Assembly: GCA_964358545.1 (NCBI GenBank) | Contig: CAYHQN010000003.1 | Coordinates: forward strand, 19,063-83,062 | DNA from: CAINVV01 sp031432175 | GTDB lineage: Bacteria; Bacteroidota; Bacteroidia; Bacteroidales; Prolixibacteraceae | DNA length: 64,000 bases | Reading direction: 5' to 3' | Shown: positions 46,615 to 55,409 of the stretch, in pieces | How the letters are laid out: each line of letters starts with the position of its first letter | Position numbering within the stretch: the first letter of the stretch is position 1 | Made by a program: the position numbers and the translations under genes | Notes under the pieces: generated by a model | Database searches by the model: none | Told to the model about the DNA's origin: nothing | The model's input: the letters and a program-made list of their open reading frames with translations, nothing else

Positions 46615-46989
46615 TCAAAATGGTAAATCATCATTTTCACCATCCTTAACTGGCAGAAAATCATCCTCGTTGTATGGAGGTGGCGGCGCCTGATCCCCGG
46701 TTGCCGAAGATTTCTCCAATCTGTCGATCTTAAATGCGTTTACATTGTGGTACCATTTACCATTGTATTCGCGACCTTCCAGACTGAAACTAACCTCCAG
46801 CTCATGATTCTTATCGCTCTCCCTGATCATCTCTGTTTTGTCATTAAACAGGGTAAAACAGATTTTTTTTGGAAACTGATCGTCCGGAACTTCCAGGACA
46901 AAATCAAGTTTTTTCCACTCCCCTCTCGCACTGCTTCCGGTTTGTAACGGAAGTATGTCAATTAATTTGCCTTTTACTTTAAAGCTCAT
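46615..46989 (-). CDS. DUF3127 protein, OB-fold-like with an SSB-like C-terminal tail
   Basis: 124 residues. About residues 1-95 form a beta-rich domain (FKVKGKLIDILPLQTG...KLDFVLEV...ICFTLFNDKTEMI...YHNVNAFKIDRL), the pattern of DUF3127 and of OB folds. A disordered, Pro- and acidic-rich tail follows and ends in NDDLPF, close to the DDDIPF tip with which SSB proteins recruit repair and replication partners. No known activity for the family. The protein could bind single-stranded nucleic acid or imitate SSB. A terminator separates it from the upstream FKBP gene. Confidence 0.85.
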   Translation of the reverse strand: MSFKVKGKLIDILPLQTGSSARGEWKKLDFVLEVPDDQFPKKICFTLFNDKTEMIRESDKNHELEVSFSLEGREYNGKWYHNVNAFKIDRLEKSSATGDQAPPPPYNEDDFLPVKDGENDDLPF

Positions 46990-47009
46990 AAATTTGGTTT
47001 TCAGGAAAT

Positions 47010-47046
47010 AAAACCCGGAAGATGAGATTCATCCATTCCGGGTTTT
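47010..47046 (-). terminator. Terminator of the FKBP gene
   Basis: AAAACCCGGAA and TTCCGGGTTTT form an 11-bp stem with an inner GATGA/TCATC stem, ending in TTTTATTT in the minus direction. Confidence 0.85.
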
Positions 47047-47083
47047 GTTCCAGAGGTTACACCCCTATCAATGAATTAGTTAA

Positions 47084-47818
47084 TTATTTTGTTGCAGGAA
47101 CAGCAGCCGCAGCAGCTGGTGTAGGCTCAATGCTGATCAATTCAACTTCGAAAATTAACACAGAATTAGGTTTAATTTTCGGTCCCGCAGCTTGTTCTCC
47201 ATAACCCAGTTCAGAAGGAATATATATTTTCCATTTTGAACCTACAGGCATCATTAGCAAAGCTTCGGTCCAACCTTTAATTACCTGGGTCAATCCGAAT
47301 GTAACCGGTTCGCCACGGTTAACTGAACTGTCAAATACTTCGCCATCAATGGTCGTTCCATGGTAATGTACTTTCACATTATTTTCAGCAGTAGGCTTGG
47401 GACCTGTTCCTGTCTTAATTATTTCATACTGTAGACCAGAAGCTGTAGTGGTTACACCGGCATGCTTCCCATTATCGGCCAAAAATTCCTTACCTGCTTC
47501 TTTGTTTTTCCCACCCTCCAAAGATTGGGCTTTTACAAAATATGCCTGTGTAATTGCACCTGCTTTCGCAGAGGCAATAAGGCCTGAATCACCCTTCATC
47601 ACAGTAGAGAAAGCCTGTAAAATGATTGCAGTATTAAGGTCTTTACCTCCCGGTGCTGCCGGTAGGTTTTTCATGATGTTGTTACCCAAATCCACGCCAA
47701 TTGCATAGGCGGCAGAGTCGGCCTGGGTCTTCAGGTTTACTTTAGTGTTTGAAGTGTTACAGGATGCCAGGGCAATTGAACCGGCTACCATTGCGAGAAG
47801 TAAATTTCTAATTTGCAT
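47084..47818 (-). CDS. FKBP-type peptidyl-prolyl isomerase lipoprotein (Mip-like)
   Basis: 244 residues. Signal peptide with lipobox LASC (Cys20). The N-terminal helical domain (about 30-120, QADSAAYAIGVDLGNNIMKNLP) serves for dimerisation in Mip/FkpA proteins. The FKBP domain (about 130-235) has VKVHYHGTTIDGEVFDSSVNRGEPVTFGL, VIKGWTEALLMMPVGSKWKIYIP and LGYGEQ, with the aromatic pocket residues intact. It speeds folding at prolines in the periplasm or outer membrane. An Ala-rich tail ends the protein. Probably monocistronic, given its terminator. Confidence 0.95.
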   Translation of the reverse strand: MQIRNLLLAMVAGSIALASCNTSNTKVNLKTQADSAAYAIGVDLGNNIMKNLPAAPGGKDLNTAIILQAFSTVMKGDSGLIASAKAGAITQAYFVKAQSLEGGKNKEAGKEFLADNGKHAGVTTTASGLQYEIIKTGTGPKPTAENNVKVHYHGTTIDGEVFDSSVNRGEPVTFGLTQVIKGWTEALLMMPVGSKWKIYIPSELGYGEQAAGPKIKPNSVLIFEVELISIEPTPAAAAAVPATK

Positions 47819-47937
47819 AACTGTTTCTATAAAAAATTGAATGATGGTTCTAAAGGTTGCGAAGATAACTATTTTTCAATTGATTCGTATCTTGTGAGGT
47901 TAAATTATTTATCTGTAACTCATTGTTTATAGGGTTC

Positions 47938-48948
47938 TTAATTTTCCTTTATCAACTTTTCAAATCCCGGGGTATAAAATATAGTAAAACCTCCATGCTG
48001 GTCGTCGCTAATAAAATAGGCTTCCATTTCACTGTTCTTTGCCAGAAATTCTTTCGATTTTTCCAATCCCATTACCATGAAAGCCGTTGCATAGGCATCC
48101 GCAGTTATGCAATCATTTGCAACGACAGAAACACTCAGCAAATTATGCCTCACCGGATAACCGTTGGATGGATCAATTGTGTGGGAATATCTGACTCCAT
48201 TCTCCTCGTAATATTTCCGGTAACTACCTGAAGTTGAAATGGCCCGGTTCTTCATTGTAAGGATGGCCTGAATCTTGCGCTCATCCTCCGAGTTTTTAGA
48301 AGGCATTTCAATGGCTACACTCCATAGCTGTCCGTCGGGTTTGGATCCATGGGCCAAAACTTCACCCCCGACATCAATCAAATAGTTCTGAATTCCCTTC
48401 TTTTCAAAAAACCAGGCCAGCCAGTCTGAAGAATAACCCTGGGCTATCGCATCGAAATCGATTTGGATCCGGGGATCAGCCTTTATCAATTTTCCCTTTG
48501 ACAGTTGCACCTTCCGGTAACCGACCAAAGGCAGCAGCGAATCAACCATGGCTTTGTCAACTTTCTCCTTTTTCTTAAAACCAAAGCCCCAGGCTTCAAC
48601 CAGCGGACCTACCGTGACATCGAAAGCACCGTCTGTACTGGCTGAAACCCCCATCGATTTTTTAAATATCGTTTCATAAATAGGATCTGCTGTAACAGAA
48701 GTATCATTATTGTTCAAGCGCGAGATCACAGATGTAGGTATATAGGAAGATACGGATTTGTCAAACTGCTTTAGAAGTGAATCAACAGCGGGCTGAAGAT
48801 TTTCATTGTTGTCCGAACAATAGGTGATGGCATAATAGGTACCCTGGGCCGCACCCGACATTTTGAACACTTTAAGCTCTTTCTTATCCGCACAGCCAGA
48901 CAAAAATGGCAAAATCAGTCCAACCAAAATAAAAAAATATCGGTTCAT
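47938..48948 (-). CDS. apbE: FAD:protein FMN transferase (ApbE)
   Basis: 336 residues from the ATG at 48948, which gives a lipoprotein signal with LSGC; the longer frame to 48975 places a basic stretch before it. ApbE motifs: MSGAAQGTYYAITY, DGAFDVTVGPLVEAWGF, DFDAIAQGYSSDWLA, LIDVGGEVLAHG and YSHTIDPSNGYPV. The final block TADAYATAFMVMG holds the metal-binding Asp/Thr. It attaches FMN covalently to Thr or Ser of periplasmic flavoproteins such as Nqr or Rnf subunits, none of which lies in this window. It follows mnmD by about 55 bases on the same strand. Confidence 0.95.
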   Translation of the reverse strand: MNRYFFILVGLILPFLSGCADKKELKVFKMSGAAQGTYYAITYCSDNNENLQPAVDSLLKQFDKSVSSYIPTSVISRLNNNDTSVTADPIYETIFKKSMGVSASTDGAFDVTVGPLVEAWGFGFKKKEKVDKAMVDSLLPLVGYRKVQLSKGKLIKADPRIQIDFDAIAQGYSSDWLAWFFEKKGIQNYLIDVGGEVLAHGSKPDGQLWSVAIEMPSKNSEDERKIQAILTMKNRAISTSGSYRKYYEENGVRYSHTIDPSNGYPVRHNLLSVSVVANDCITADAYATAFMVMGLEKSKEFLAKNSEMEAYFISDDQHGGFTIFYTPGFEKLIKEN

Positions 48949-49004
48949 GCGGGTAAAGATAAAATAAACAGTCAAATTCTAAAAACTATATTTCAATCGG
49001 AGCC

Positions 49005-49673
49005 CTACCTGTTCTTTGTTGCCCTGATCATCTCCCGTTTCCCGGGCGGACCGGGAATTCTCTCCACCCCAAATCCTACGGACTGAAGTGTCCGCCTGAC
49101 ATCTCCTTTGGCACAGTACGTAACAAGTATGCCATTGGATTTCATTCGGTCAAAGATCATTTCGAAAATTGAACGGCTCCAAAGTCCTGATTGCTTATCG
49201 GGCGAAAAGGCGTCAAAGTAGACCAGATCGACAAGCGGCAGCTTATCCCATCCCATGTCAAGCAGGTCTGACTCAATTTTGTGAAGGATGAACTGTGGAT
49301 GAATTTCAGCATCACCATTCCACTGAGCCTGGTGAATGAGAGAGAACCATACAGGATTAAAATCTGGAAAGTGATGACTAAATTTTAATTTTTCCCAGAC
49401 TTCTTCCGGTAAAGGAAATTTCTCGATGGTGTTGTACCATACTTTTTTCCCAGTGCTCAAACCAGCCAAAAGAGTCAGGTAACAATTTAAGCCTGTTCCA
49501 AAACCAATTTCCAGTACCCTGATGTCGCTTTGCGGACACTGTTTAAAGCCGGCCTGTATAAAAACATGTTGCGATTCCTGTATGGCTCCAAAAGTCGAAT
49601 GGTAGTGTTCGTCCAACTCCCCGAGATACAAGGTCTGCGACCCATCGAGCGTCTCTCTGATTTCAACTTTCAT
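49005..49673 (-). CDS. mnmD: tRNA (mnm5s2U34) methyltransferase MnmD
   Basis: 222 residues from the ATG at 49673. ETLDGSQTLYLGELDEHYHSTFGAIQES is the family N-terminus, VLEIGFGTGLNCYLTLL the S-adenosylmethionine site and LVYFDAFSPDKQSGLWS the catalytic block with the conserved Asp-Ala-Phe-Ser-Pro. It is the stand-alone methyltransferase domain, as in Gram-positives and Bacteroidota, without the MnmC oxidase domain. It completes 5-methylaminomethyl-2-thiouridine at the wobble base. The start overlaps the end of the MATE gene by 11 bases, so the two are coupled. Confidence 0.93.
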   Translation of the reverse strand: MKVEIRETLDGSQTLYLGELDEHYHSTFGAIQESQHVFIQAGFKQCPQSDIRVLEIGFGTGLNCYLTLLAGLSTGKKVWYNTIEKFPLPEEVWEKLKFSHHFPDFNPVWFSLIHQAQWNGDAEIHPQFILHKIESDLLDMGWDKLPLVDLVYFDAFSPDKQSGLWSRSIFEMIFDRMKSNGILVTYCAKGDVRRTLQSVGFGVERIPGPPGKREMIRATKNR

Positions 49674-51108
49674 CCTCTTCTTCTGTTTTTGAATCAATAA
49701 CTTCTTGCCTTAACCTGGTAGGCAAAAGGCGGATAAAATCAATTTTCCTTCTGTTTGTTACCGCGTATTGGGGATGACCTTTCATCCAAAAATAAAACCA
49801 GCCAGACAATATCAGCCCTTTCATAACAGATGTAAGCGTGATGCTCCACCACACACCGGTAACACCAAAAATAGCAGGCTGTGATAGATAAAGAGCAAGC
49901 GGGATTCGCAATCCGGTCACTGTGATGCCCACGAGGGAGGGAGGAATCGTCTTTCCAACTCCGTTAAAAATACCACCAGTTGTAATCTCCACACACATAA
50001 AAAATTGGGAAATAGCCAAAATGGAAAGGTAACGTACCCCAAGGCTGATAGCCTCCTCCTCCCGGAGGAATAGTGTATAAATTTCCCTTCCAAAAAACAG
50101 AAAGCAGATCGTCACAAGAATTCCGATTGTACCACTGATCGTAATAGTGGTAAAATAGCCCTTAAATATTCTATCCCATCTGTTGGCGCCGAAATTCTGA
50201 CCGGTAAAAATACCAAGCGCCGTTGAAAAACCTCCGGCAGTCATCCAGCTCAGTGCCTCTATCTGCGCACCAATACTTTGAACAGCAATCGGCATAGCTC
50301 CCCAGGGAGCTATGATCCGTGCCAGCGCCATTCCAAAAGAGGCAAAAAGGATGCTATGGAGCGCAACGGGAGATCCCAGTTTAATGATCTTTTTGAAGTA
50401 TTCGGCATTTACCTCGAGCCGCATTCTGATCTTCCCCAATGCACTCTTACCACTTCCAATTGTGAATATAAAAATCAATAATACGATCGTTTGCGAGATT
50501 ACTGTAGCAATGGCAGAACCGTTTGAACCAAGCCTTGGGACGGGACCAAAACCAAAAATCAAAATGGGATTGAGCACTACATTGGCGATCAATCCTACCG
50601 CGTTGATCCTGAATGGCAATTTTGAATTGCCTGTCCCGTTGATGATTCCGGTGAAGGTGGGATTGGAATAATAGAGCAGAGAACCGATGGCGATGATACG
50701 CATGTAGGAGACGGCAGATGCCTCTACACTTTTGTTTTGAACATGAAAAAAAGAGACCAGTTCAGGGGCAAAATAATAGGTAAAGGCCCCGTAAAGGATT
50801 GATAAGGCTACCACAAGCGAAACCGCATTGACAGCAAAGGATTCGGCTTTGATTTTATCTTTGGCGCCCAACGACTGGGATACACCCACTTCAGCGCCAA
50901 TCCTGCCAATTAGCATCAAAGAGACTCCCAGCCAGGTAAAATATGAGGCGATACCTACTGCAGCTACTGCATTGCTTCCAACCCTGCCCAACCACAACAT
51001 ATCGGTCAGGTTGTAAGCCATCTGCACAAAAGAGGTGCCCAGAATAGGCACAGTCAAACGAATGATCTGACTGGTAATGGGACCTTCTGTGAGATTTTTT
51101 ACTTTCAA
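49663..51108 (-). CDS. MATE family multidrug/cation efflux transporter
   Basis: 481 residues, 12 predicted membrane helices. The N-terminus LTEGPITSQIIRLTVPILGTSFVQMAYNLTDMLWLGRVG and the repeat in the second half (GSPVALHSILFASFGMALARIIA) match MATE proteins of the NorM/DinF type. It exchanges Na+ or H+ for cationic drugs. No ATG fits: the start is a TTG at 51106-51108, and the preceding bases belong to an inverted-repeat element, so the native leader may have been replaced. Followed by mnmD with overlap. Confidence 0.92.
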   Translation of the reverse strand: MKVKNLTEGPITSQIIRLTVPILGTSFVQMAYNLTDMLWLGRVGSNAVAAVGIASYFTWLGVSLMLIGRIGAEVGVSQSLGAKDKIKAESFAVNAVSLVVALSILYGAFTYYFAPELVSFFHVQNKSVEASAVSYMRIIAIGSLLYYSNPTFTGIINGTGNSKLPFRINAVGLIANVVLNPILIFGFGPVPRLGSNGSAIATVISQTIVLLIFIFTIGSGKSALGKIRMRLEVNAEYFKKIIKLGSPVALHSILFASFGMALARIIAPWGAMPIAVQSIGAQIEALSWMTAGGFSTALGIFTGQNFGANRWDRIFKGYFTTITISGTIGILVTICFLFFGREIYTLFLREEEAISLGVRYLSILAISQFFMCVEITTGGIFNGVGKTIPPSLVGITVTGLRIPLALYLSQPAIFGVTGVWWSITLTSVMKGLILSGWFYFWMKGHPQYAVTNRRKIDFIRLLPTRLRQEVIDSKTEEEDES

Positions 51109-51215
51109 GTGCCTAAAGTGAACTAAAGTGACCAGAGTGAACTAAAGTACTTCGGAACTCGACCACCAAAGTTTGGAGTCCCAAACTTTAGTCACTTTAG
51201 TTCACTTTAGGCACT
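51108..51215. repeat. Compound inverted-repeat element abutting the MATE start (CCAAAGTTT element 2)
   Basis: Two perfect 25-base arms (51108-51132 and 51191-51215) enclose a second stem, AAAGTTTGG and CCAAACTTT (51168-51176 and 51181-51189). AGTGAACTAAAGT occurs in the left arm, again in the spacer, and inverted in the right arm. The element begins on the first base of the MATE start codon. Confidence 0.85.
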
Positions 51216-51294
51216 CTAGTCACTTCTCCCGGCGAAAGTATATCGAAAAAAGCTATTTTTACTATCTGAAATGCAAAAATGTAAATTGTAACCC

Positions 51295-51909
51295 ATGCTC
51301 GTCAGGCTTTATGATGATAATCCAAATCAGAAGGAGATTGATAAAATTGTGGAATTGCTGAGAGATGGTGCTGTCATCATCTTTCCAACTGATACAATCT
51401 ATGGCATTGGTTGCGATATCACAAAATCTAAAGCAGTGGAGCGGGTTGCCCGAATAAAAGGTGTCAGGCCGGAAAAAGCGGATTTCTCCTTTATTTTGTA
51501 TGATCTAAGCCAAATTTCAGATTATTGCCGACCCTTCACTAACTCCATTTTCAAGCTCTTGAAAAAAAACCTTCCCGGCCCATTTACCTTTTTGCTACAA
51601 GCCAATTCCAATGTCCCCAAACTTTTCAAAAACTCAAAGAAGAACATTGGCATCAGGATTCCTGATAACAATATCATCCGGACCATTGTAAAAGAGCTCG
51701 GAAATCCGGTTTTATCCACATCGGTCCACCACGAAGATGTTGTTTTGGAATATATTACAGACCCTGAGCTCATTGAAGAAAACTATGGTGACCTGGTCGA
51801 CCTGGTCATTGATGGCGGATACGGTGACAATCACCCTTCTACCATTGTAGATTGCACATCGGGTGATGCTGAAATAATCAGACAAGGGAAAGGTATTTTG
51901 CTGGATTGA
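51295..51909 (+). CDS. Sua5/YciO/YrdC family protein (threonylcarbamoyl-AMP synthase-like)
   Basis: 204 residues. DGAVIIFPTDTIYGIGCDI and RVARIKGVRPEKADFSFILYDLSQI contain the ATP/threonine site residues of the family, though the KxR..K motif appears as KGVRPEK. LPGPFTFLLQ and IGIRIPDN complete it. It lacks the C-terminal Sua5 domain and is of YciO/YrdC length. TsaC members make threonylcarbamoyl-AMP for t6A tRNA modification; YciO members act weakly or otherwise. The DFSF sequence after the motif is as in YciO, so I prefer the broader label. Confidence 0.85.
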   Translation: MLVRLYDDNPNQKEIDKIVELLRDGAVIIFPTDTIYGIGCDITKSKAVERVARIKGVRPEKADFSFILYDLSQISDYCRPFTNSIFKLLKKNLPGPFTFLLQANSNVPKLFKNSKKNIGIRIPDNNIIRTIVKELGNPVLSTSVHHEDVVLEYITDPELIEENYGDLVDLVIDGGYGDNHPSTIVDCTSGDAEIIRQGKGILLD

Positions 51910-51953
51910 CGAATCTATTCGGTCACAATATCTCCGGCACCAACAAATTCGCG

Positions 51954-54056
51954 TTATTCTTTTCGCTGGTTGAAATACTGACAAATAAACTGGTTTTTGT
52001 TTTCAAACGGAAAAGATTGAATAAGGAGTTGCACGGAACTATTCACATTGAAAGTAGTAGATGGATGGTGCTCTTTAACCTCCTTTTCAGCCTCTTTCGA
52101 TGCATGATAAAGGATGATCCTGCACGTTGGTAAATCTAGACTATGGTCAATTCCGGATTTAATGTTACCAATCCAAACCAGATCCGCAAATAGCTCTTTA
52201 GGTGAGTTTTTATATGCTGTTGTATCCTGTGACTGAATGACGATCCTTGCTCCTTTATAAAACACCATATTCCCCATGACGCATAGACTTCCATCCGATA
52301 TTCGCAGAGAATCCGAAAGTTGAAACATATCTGTTTTTTTGATTCCCCTCTCTCCAAAAAAAGGCTTTAAAACATATCCTATCTTTTCATTTGCTTTCTC
52401 GCACCGGTCAAAGAGTACCACGGCCCTTTCCCCTTTTGCCACAACCATTGCACGGGTACCTGGAATGTTCAGAAAGATGATTTCCGAACTTGTCAAATGT
52501 CTGTAGGTCGCCAGAACACCCGTGAATGAAAGCAAAATTGCCAGCAAAAACAGGTTGCGTAAGCTCCTGAAATGTTGTACCTTACAATAATTGTAAAACA
52601 ACAAACCCATGAGAAGAATAATCGTTACCTGAAAATAAGATGGATAAATTCCTTTAATGACCGCATGAGGCAATGCTTCTACTATATTTACAGATATCAA
52701 AACCAAACGGACAGACCAATCCAGTACAAAAGCGAAAATGGAGGTAAAAAAACCTGAAATCAGCGAAAGAAAAACCACCACAAACGAGAGGTAAAGTATG
52801 CATGTTACCAAAGGTATTACAGCCAGATTGGCCAGCCAGAAATAGACCGGAAACTGATGAAAATACTGAAGAGTGAATGGTAGCGTGCCAATCTGTGCTG
52901 CAAAAGTAACAGAGAGCAGCAACCATATTTTGTCCAGAAAACGGCTTTTAAAATAGAGACGTTTGTACAACAAGGGTTGAATGACTACAATCGCTAAAAC
53001 TGCTGCATAGGAGAGCTGAAACCCAATATCCCTCATGATTGCAGGATCCCAGAGAACCAAAAAAAAGGCAGAAACAGCCAGTGAATTGAATATGTTGGCA
53101 TTTCTGCGGAACGCATTGCCAATGACCACAAAGGTAAACATGACTGCTGCCCTCAGGATGGAGGCCGACATCCCGGTTACCAGGGCATAACTCCAAATCC
53201 CAATCAGCACTGCCGAAGTGTGAAATAGAAAACCCAGCTTCCAGCGCTTCATAAAACGTAAAAAGAAATCAAGAATAATGAAGATTAGCCCAACATTCAT
53301 TCCAGAGACAGCAAGAACATGGATAACACCTGTGTTGGTAAAGCTTTGCACCGTCTCTTTGTCAACCTCATCTCTAGCCCCAAATGAAATAGATGAAATC
53401 AATGGGACACGATCTTCCTGAATACCTGACCTGTAAAGAATTTCAATCAATTTCTCCCTAAAAACCAGTGCATTGCGGGAAATATTCATCAGGCTACAAC
53501 CTTTTAAAAGATCGTATTGCCCCTCCCGGAGGAAAATTCGGTGACCAATTCCCCTGTCATTCAAATACCTCCGATAGTTAAATTCATATGGATTTCCATC
53601 GTTTTCAATCAACTCAGGCAATCCGTTCATACTGAGAATATCACCGGGTTTTGCACTTTTGACCGCCGGGGATTTTGGAAGGTAGATCAGAATTTTTAGA
53701 TCCGAATTGATCATTTGACAAACAACCTGATAGGTTTTTGCCTTTTCTTTGGGATAGGTATCAAGCACCACAAAATAGTGCTGATTATTAAGCGTTGGGA
53801 AGAGAATTTCTTTCTCATGAGCGCGGGCAATTCCAATAAAAAGGATGGCAATAAATAAAATGACTGACCAAATGGGCTGTAAGAAAAATGCTATATCTTT
53901 TAATATCAGCAGAATAACTACTGCAAGAAAAAGGAGTACAATAAATAAAAGGACAGGTAAATGAAGTCCGCTTTTTTCAAGGCAAACGCCCAGGCAAAGC
54001 GGAAGAAGCAATCTCACAAAGGGTGCGGAGGTATACTGAAACCCTGAATTGACCAT
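51954..54056 (-). CDS. comEC: ComEC/Rec2-type DNA uptake channel
   Basis: 700 residues. An N-terminal domain (about 1-210, with membrane helices and an OB-like soluble part) is followed by the competence domain with GVIHVLAVSGMNVGLIFIILD (about 230-250) and repeated membrane helices to about 520. The C-terminal soluble part lacks the HxHxDH motif of the metallo-beta-lactamase domain in full-length ComEC, so the nuclease-like domain is absent or degenerate. This is common in Bacteroidota. It would form the inner-membrane channel for single-stranded DNA in natural transformation. Convergent with the Sua5/YciO gene. Confidence 0.92.
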   Translation of the reverse strand: MVNSGFQYTSAPFVRLLLPLCLGVCLEKSGLHLPVLLFIVLLFLAVVILLILKDIAFFLQPIWSVILFIAILFIGIARAHEKEILFPTLNNQHYFVVLDTYPKEKAKTYQVVCQMINSDLKILIYLPKSPAVKSAKPGDILSMNGLPELIENDGNPYEFNYRRYLNDRGIGHRIFLREGQYDLLKGCSLMNISRNALVFREKLIEILYRSGIQEDRVPLISSISFGARDEVDKETVQSFTNTGVIHVLAVSGMNVGLIFIILDFFLRFMKRWKLGFLFHTSAVLIGIWSYALVTGMSASILRAAVMFTFVVIGNAFRRNANIFNSLAVSAFFLVLWDPAIMRDIGFQLSYAAVLAIVVIQPLLYKRLYFKSRFLDKIWLLLSVTFAAQIGTLPFTLQYFHQFPVYFWLANLAVIPLVTCILYLSFVVVFLSLISGFFTSIFAFVLDWSVRLVLISVNIVEALPHAVIKGIYPSYFQVTIILLMGLLFYNYCKVQHFRSLRNLFLLAILLSFTGVLATYRHLTSSEIIFLNIPGTRAMVVAKGERAVVLFDRCEKANEKIGYVLKPFFGERGIKKTDMFQLSDSLRISDGSLCVMGNMVFYKGARIVIQSQDTTAYKNSPKELFADLVWIGNIKSGIDHSLDLPTCRIILYHASKEAEKEVKEHHPSTTFNVNSSVQLLIQSFPFENKNQFICQYFNQRKE

Positions 54057-54162
54057 GTGAATCGGGAATTCACATCAAGTTACGGCATTCGGGCGAGAAA
54101 CGGAAAAATAACGGACAAAAAGATAAACCAGATACCGGAAAAAATAAATTTTAAACAGTCTC

Positions 54163-54720
54163 TTAGATTTTGGGAACTTTCACCCGGTAGGAGGCGTTCG
54201 TTATTCCCCTGGAAATTTCAGTCAAACGGCGCTTGAGCAACCTCTTTCTCAAAGGCGAACAATGATCGGTAAACATCACGCCATCCAGGTGATCATATTC
54301 GTGCTGCAGCACCCTTGCCGTGTAACCGGCGTACTCCTCATCACGCAGAATTCCTTCAGGATCAAGGTATTGAATTCTGATGTAATTTTTACGATAAACC
54401 TCTTCATGAATTCCGGGAATACTCAAACATCCCTCTTCCATCAGCTCCTCATCGCCGCTACGTTCAACTATTTTGGCATTGATAAAAGCCTTTCGGAACC
54501 CGGAGAGTGAGGGTTCATCCTTCTCAAGAGGTGATAAATCAACCACAAAAATACGGATGGACAAGCCTACCTGAGGAGCGGCAAGACCAACTCCCTCAGC
54601 ATTGTACATTGATTCAAACATGTTCTCGATCAATTCGGACAAACCATTGTACTTCATATCAATATTTTCGGCAACCTTTCTCAGAACAGGATCACCATAC
54701 AATGTGATTGGCAATATCAT
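54163..54720 (-). CDS. def: Peptide deformylase
   Basis: 185 residues from the ATG at 54720, two bases after the ruvX stop. All three motifs are present: GVGLAAPQ (43-50), EGCLS (Cys98) and HEYDH (His140, Glu141, His144), which bind the metal and catalyse removal of the N-formyl group from new proteins. The long loop after motif 2 and the C-terminal RLTEISRG are typical of type I enzymes. Operon with ruvX. Confidence 0.97.
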   Translation of the reverse strand: MILPITLYGDPVLRKVAENIDMKYNGLSELIENMFESMYNAEGVGLAAPQVGLSIRIFVVDLSPLEKDEPSLSGFRKAFINAKIVERSGDEELMEEGCLSIPGIHEEVYRKNYIRIQYLDPEGILRDEEYAGYTARVLQHEYDHLDGVMFTDHCSPLRKRLLKRRLTEISRGITNASYRVKVPKI

Positions 54721-54722
54721 AG

Positions 54723-55157
54723 TCAAATATATTTTTTTTGTTCAAGATACGACTGTAGAAGAATGGTTGCACTAACCCCATCGATGGTACCTTTGTTCTG
54801 ACGCTGGCTTTTCCTTAACCCAGCATCAATCATCGATTGAAACGCCATTTTTGAGCTAAATCTTTCATCAACCAACCTGATCTCTCTCTCATATTTCTGC
54901 CGAAATTTCTGCACAAAAGGGTTGATGTATCTCAAAGCCTCAGATGGTTGGTTATTCAACTGCACAGGATAACCTACCAGGACCAGATCAACAACCTCCT
55001 TCGCAAAATATTCGTCCAAAAATTTCCAGATAAGATCGGCATCTACCGTATCCAGTCGGGTCGCGATCAACTGTAAAGTATCAGTTACTGCCACTCCTAC
55101 CCTTTTTTTGCCGTAATCGATGGCCATGATCCTTCCCATACCTTCTTTCAATTTCAT
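54723..55157 (-). CDS. ruvX: Putative pre-16S rRNA nuclease RuvX/YqgF
   Basis: 144 residues. MAIDYGKKRVGVAVTD gives the first catalytic Asp of the RNase H fold; DLVLVGYPVQLN, RLVDERFSS and the final KGTIDGVSATILLQSYLE add the others. It helps finish the 5' end of 16S rRNA and is essential in many bacteria. ATG at 55157. It is the first gene of the leftward pair with def. Confidence 0.95.
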   Translation of the reverse strand: MKLKEGMGRIMAIDYGKKRVGVAVTDTLQLIATRLDTVDADLIWKFLDEYFAKEVVDLVLVGYPVQLNNQPSEALRYINPFVQKFRQKYEREIRLVDERFSSKMAFQSMIDAGLRKSQRQNKGTIDGVSATILLQSYLEQKKYI

Positions 55158-55344
55158 TTGAAAATAATTTGCTTTTCATTTGCCAAATGGAATACCCCTG
55201 AGGTTATTATCATCTTGTTTGGTGATTTCCAAATCATGGCTATTTCACATCAAAGATAATGGTTTCAGAAATCTTAAAAAAATGAGAGGAGCAATTGTAA
55301 TGGATGATGATAAGTTAATACAAATTAAGAAACACTTAACACGC

Positions 55345-55380
55345 GGAAACGTTTTTAGTGTAAAACGTTTCCTATATTTG
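55345..55380 (+). promoter_or_regulatory. Palindromic operator within the promoter of the efflux operon
   Basis: GGAAACGTTTT (55345-55355) and AAAACGTTTCC (55362-55372) form a perfect 11-bp dyad with a 6-base spacer, ending directly before TATATTTG (55373-55380, a TAnnTTTG box). A bound dimer would block the promoter. This is the expected site for the TetR protein encoded 30 bases downstream. Confidence 0.75.
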
Positions 55381-55409
55381 CGCCCGAAATTTAATTGAAT
55401 TTTGGAGTA

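Noticed and set aside
51954..52700. C-terminal metallo-beta-lactamase domain of ComEC
   Set aside because: No HxHxDH or later His/Asp motif is visible in the corresponding protein part.
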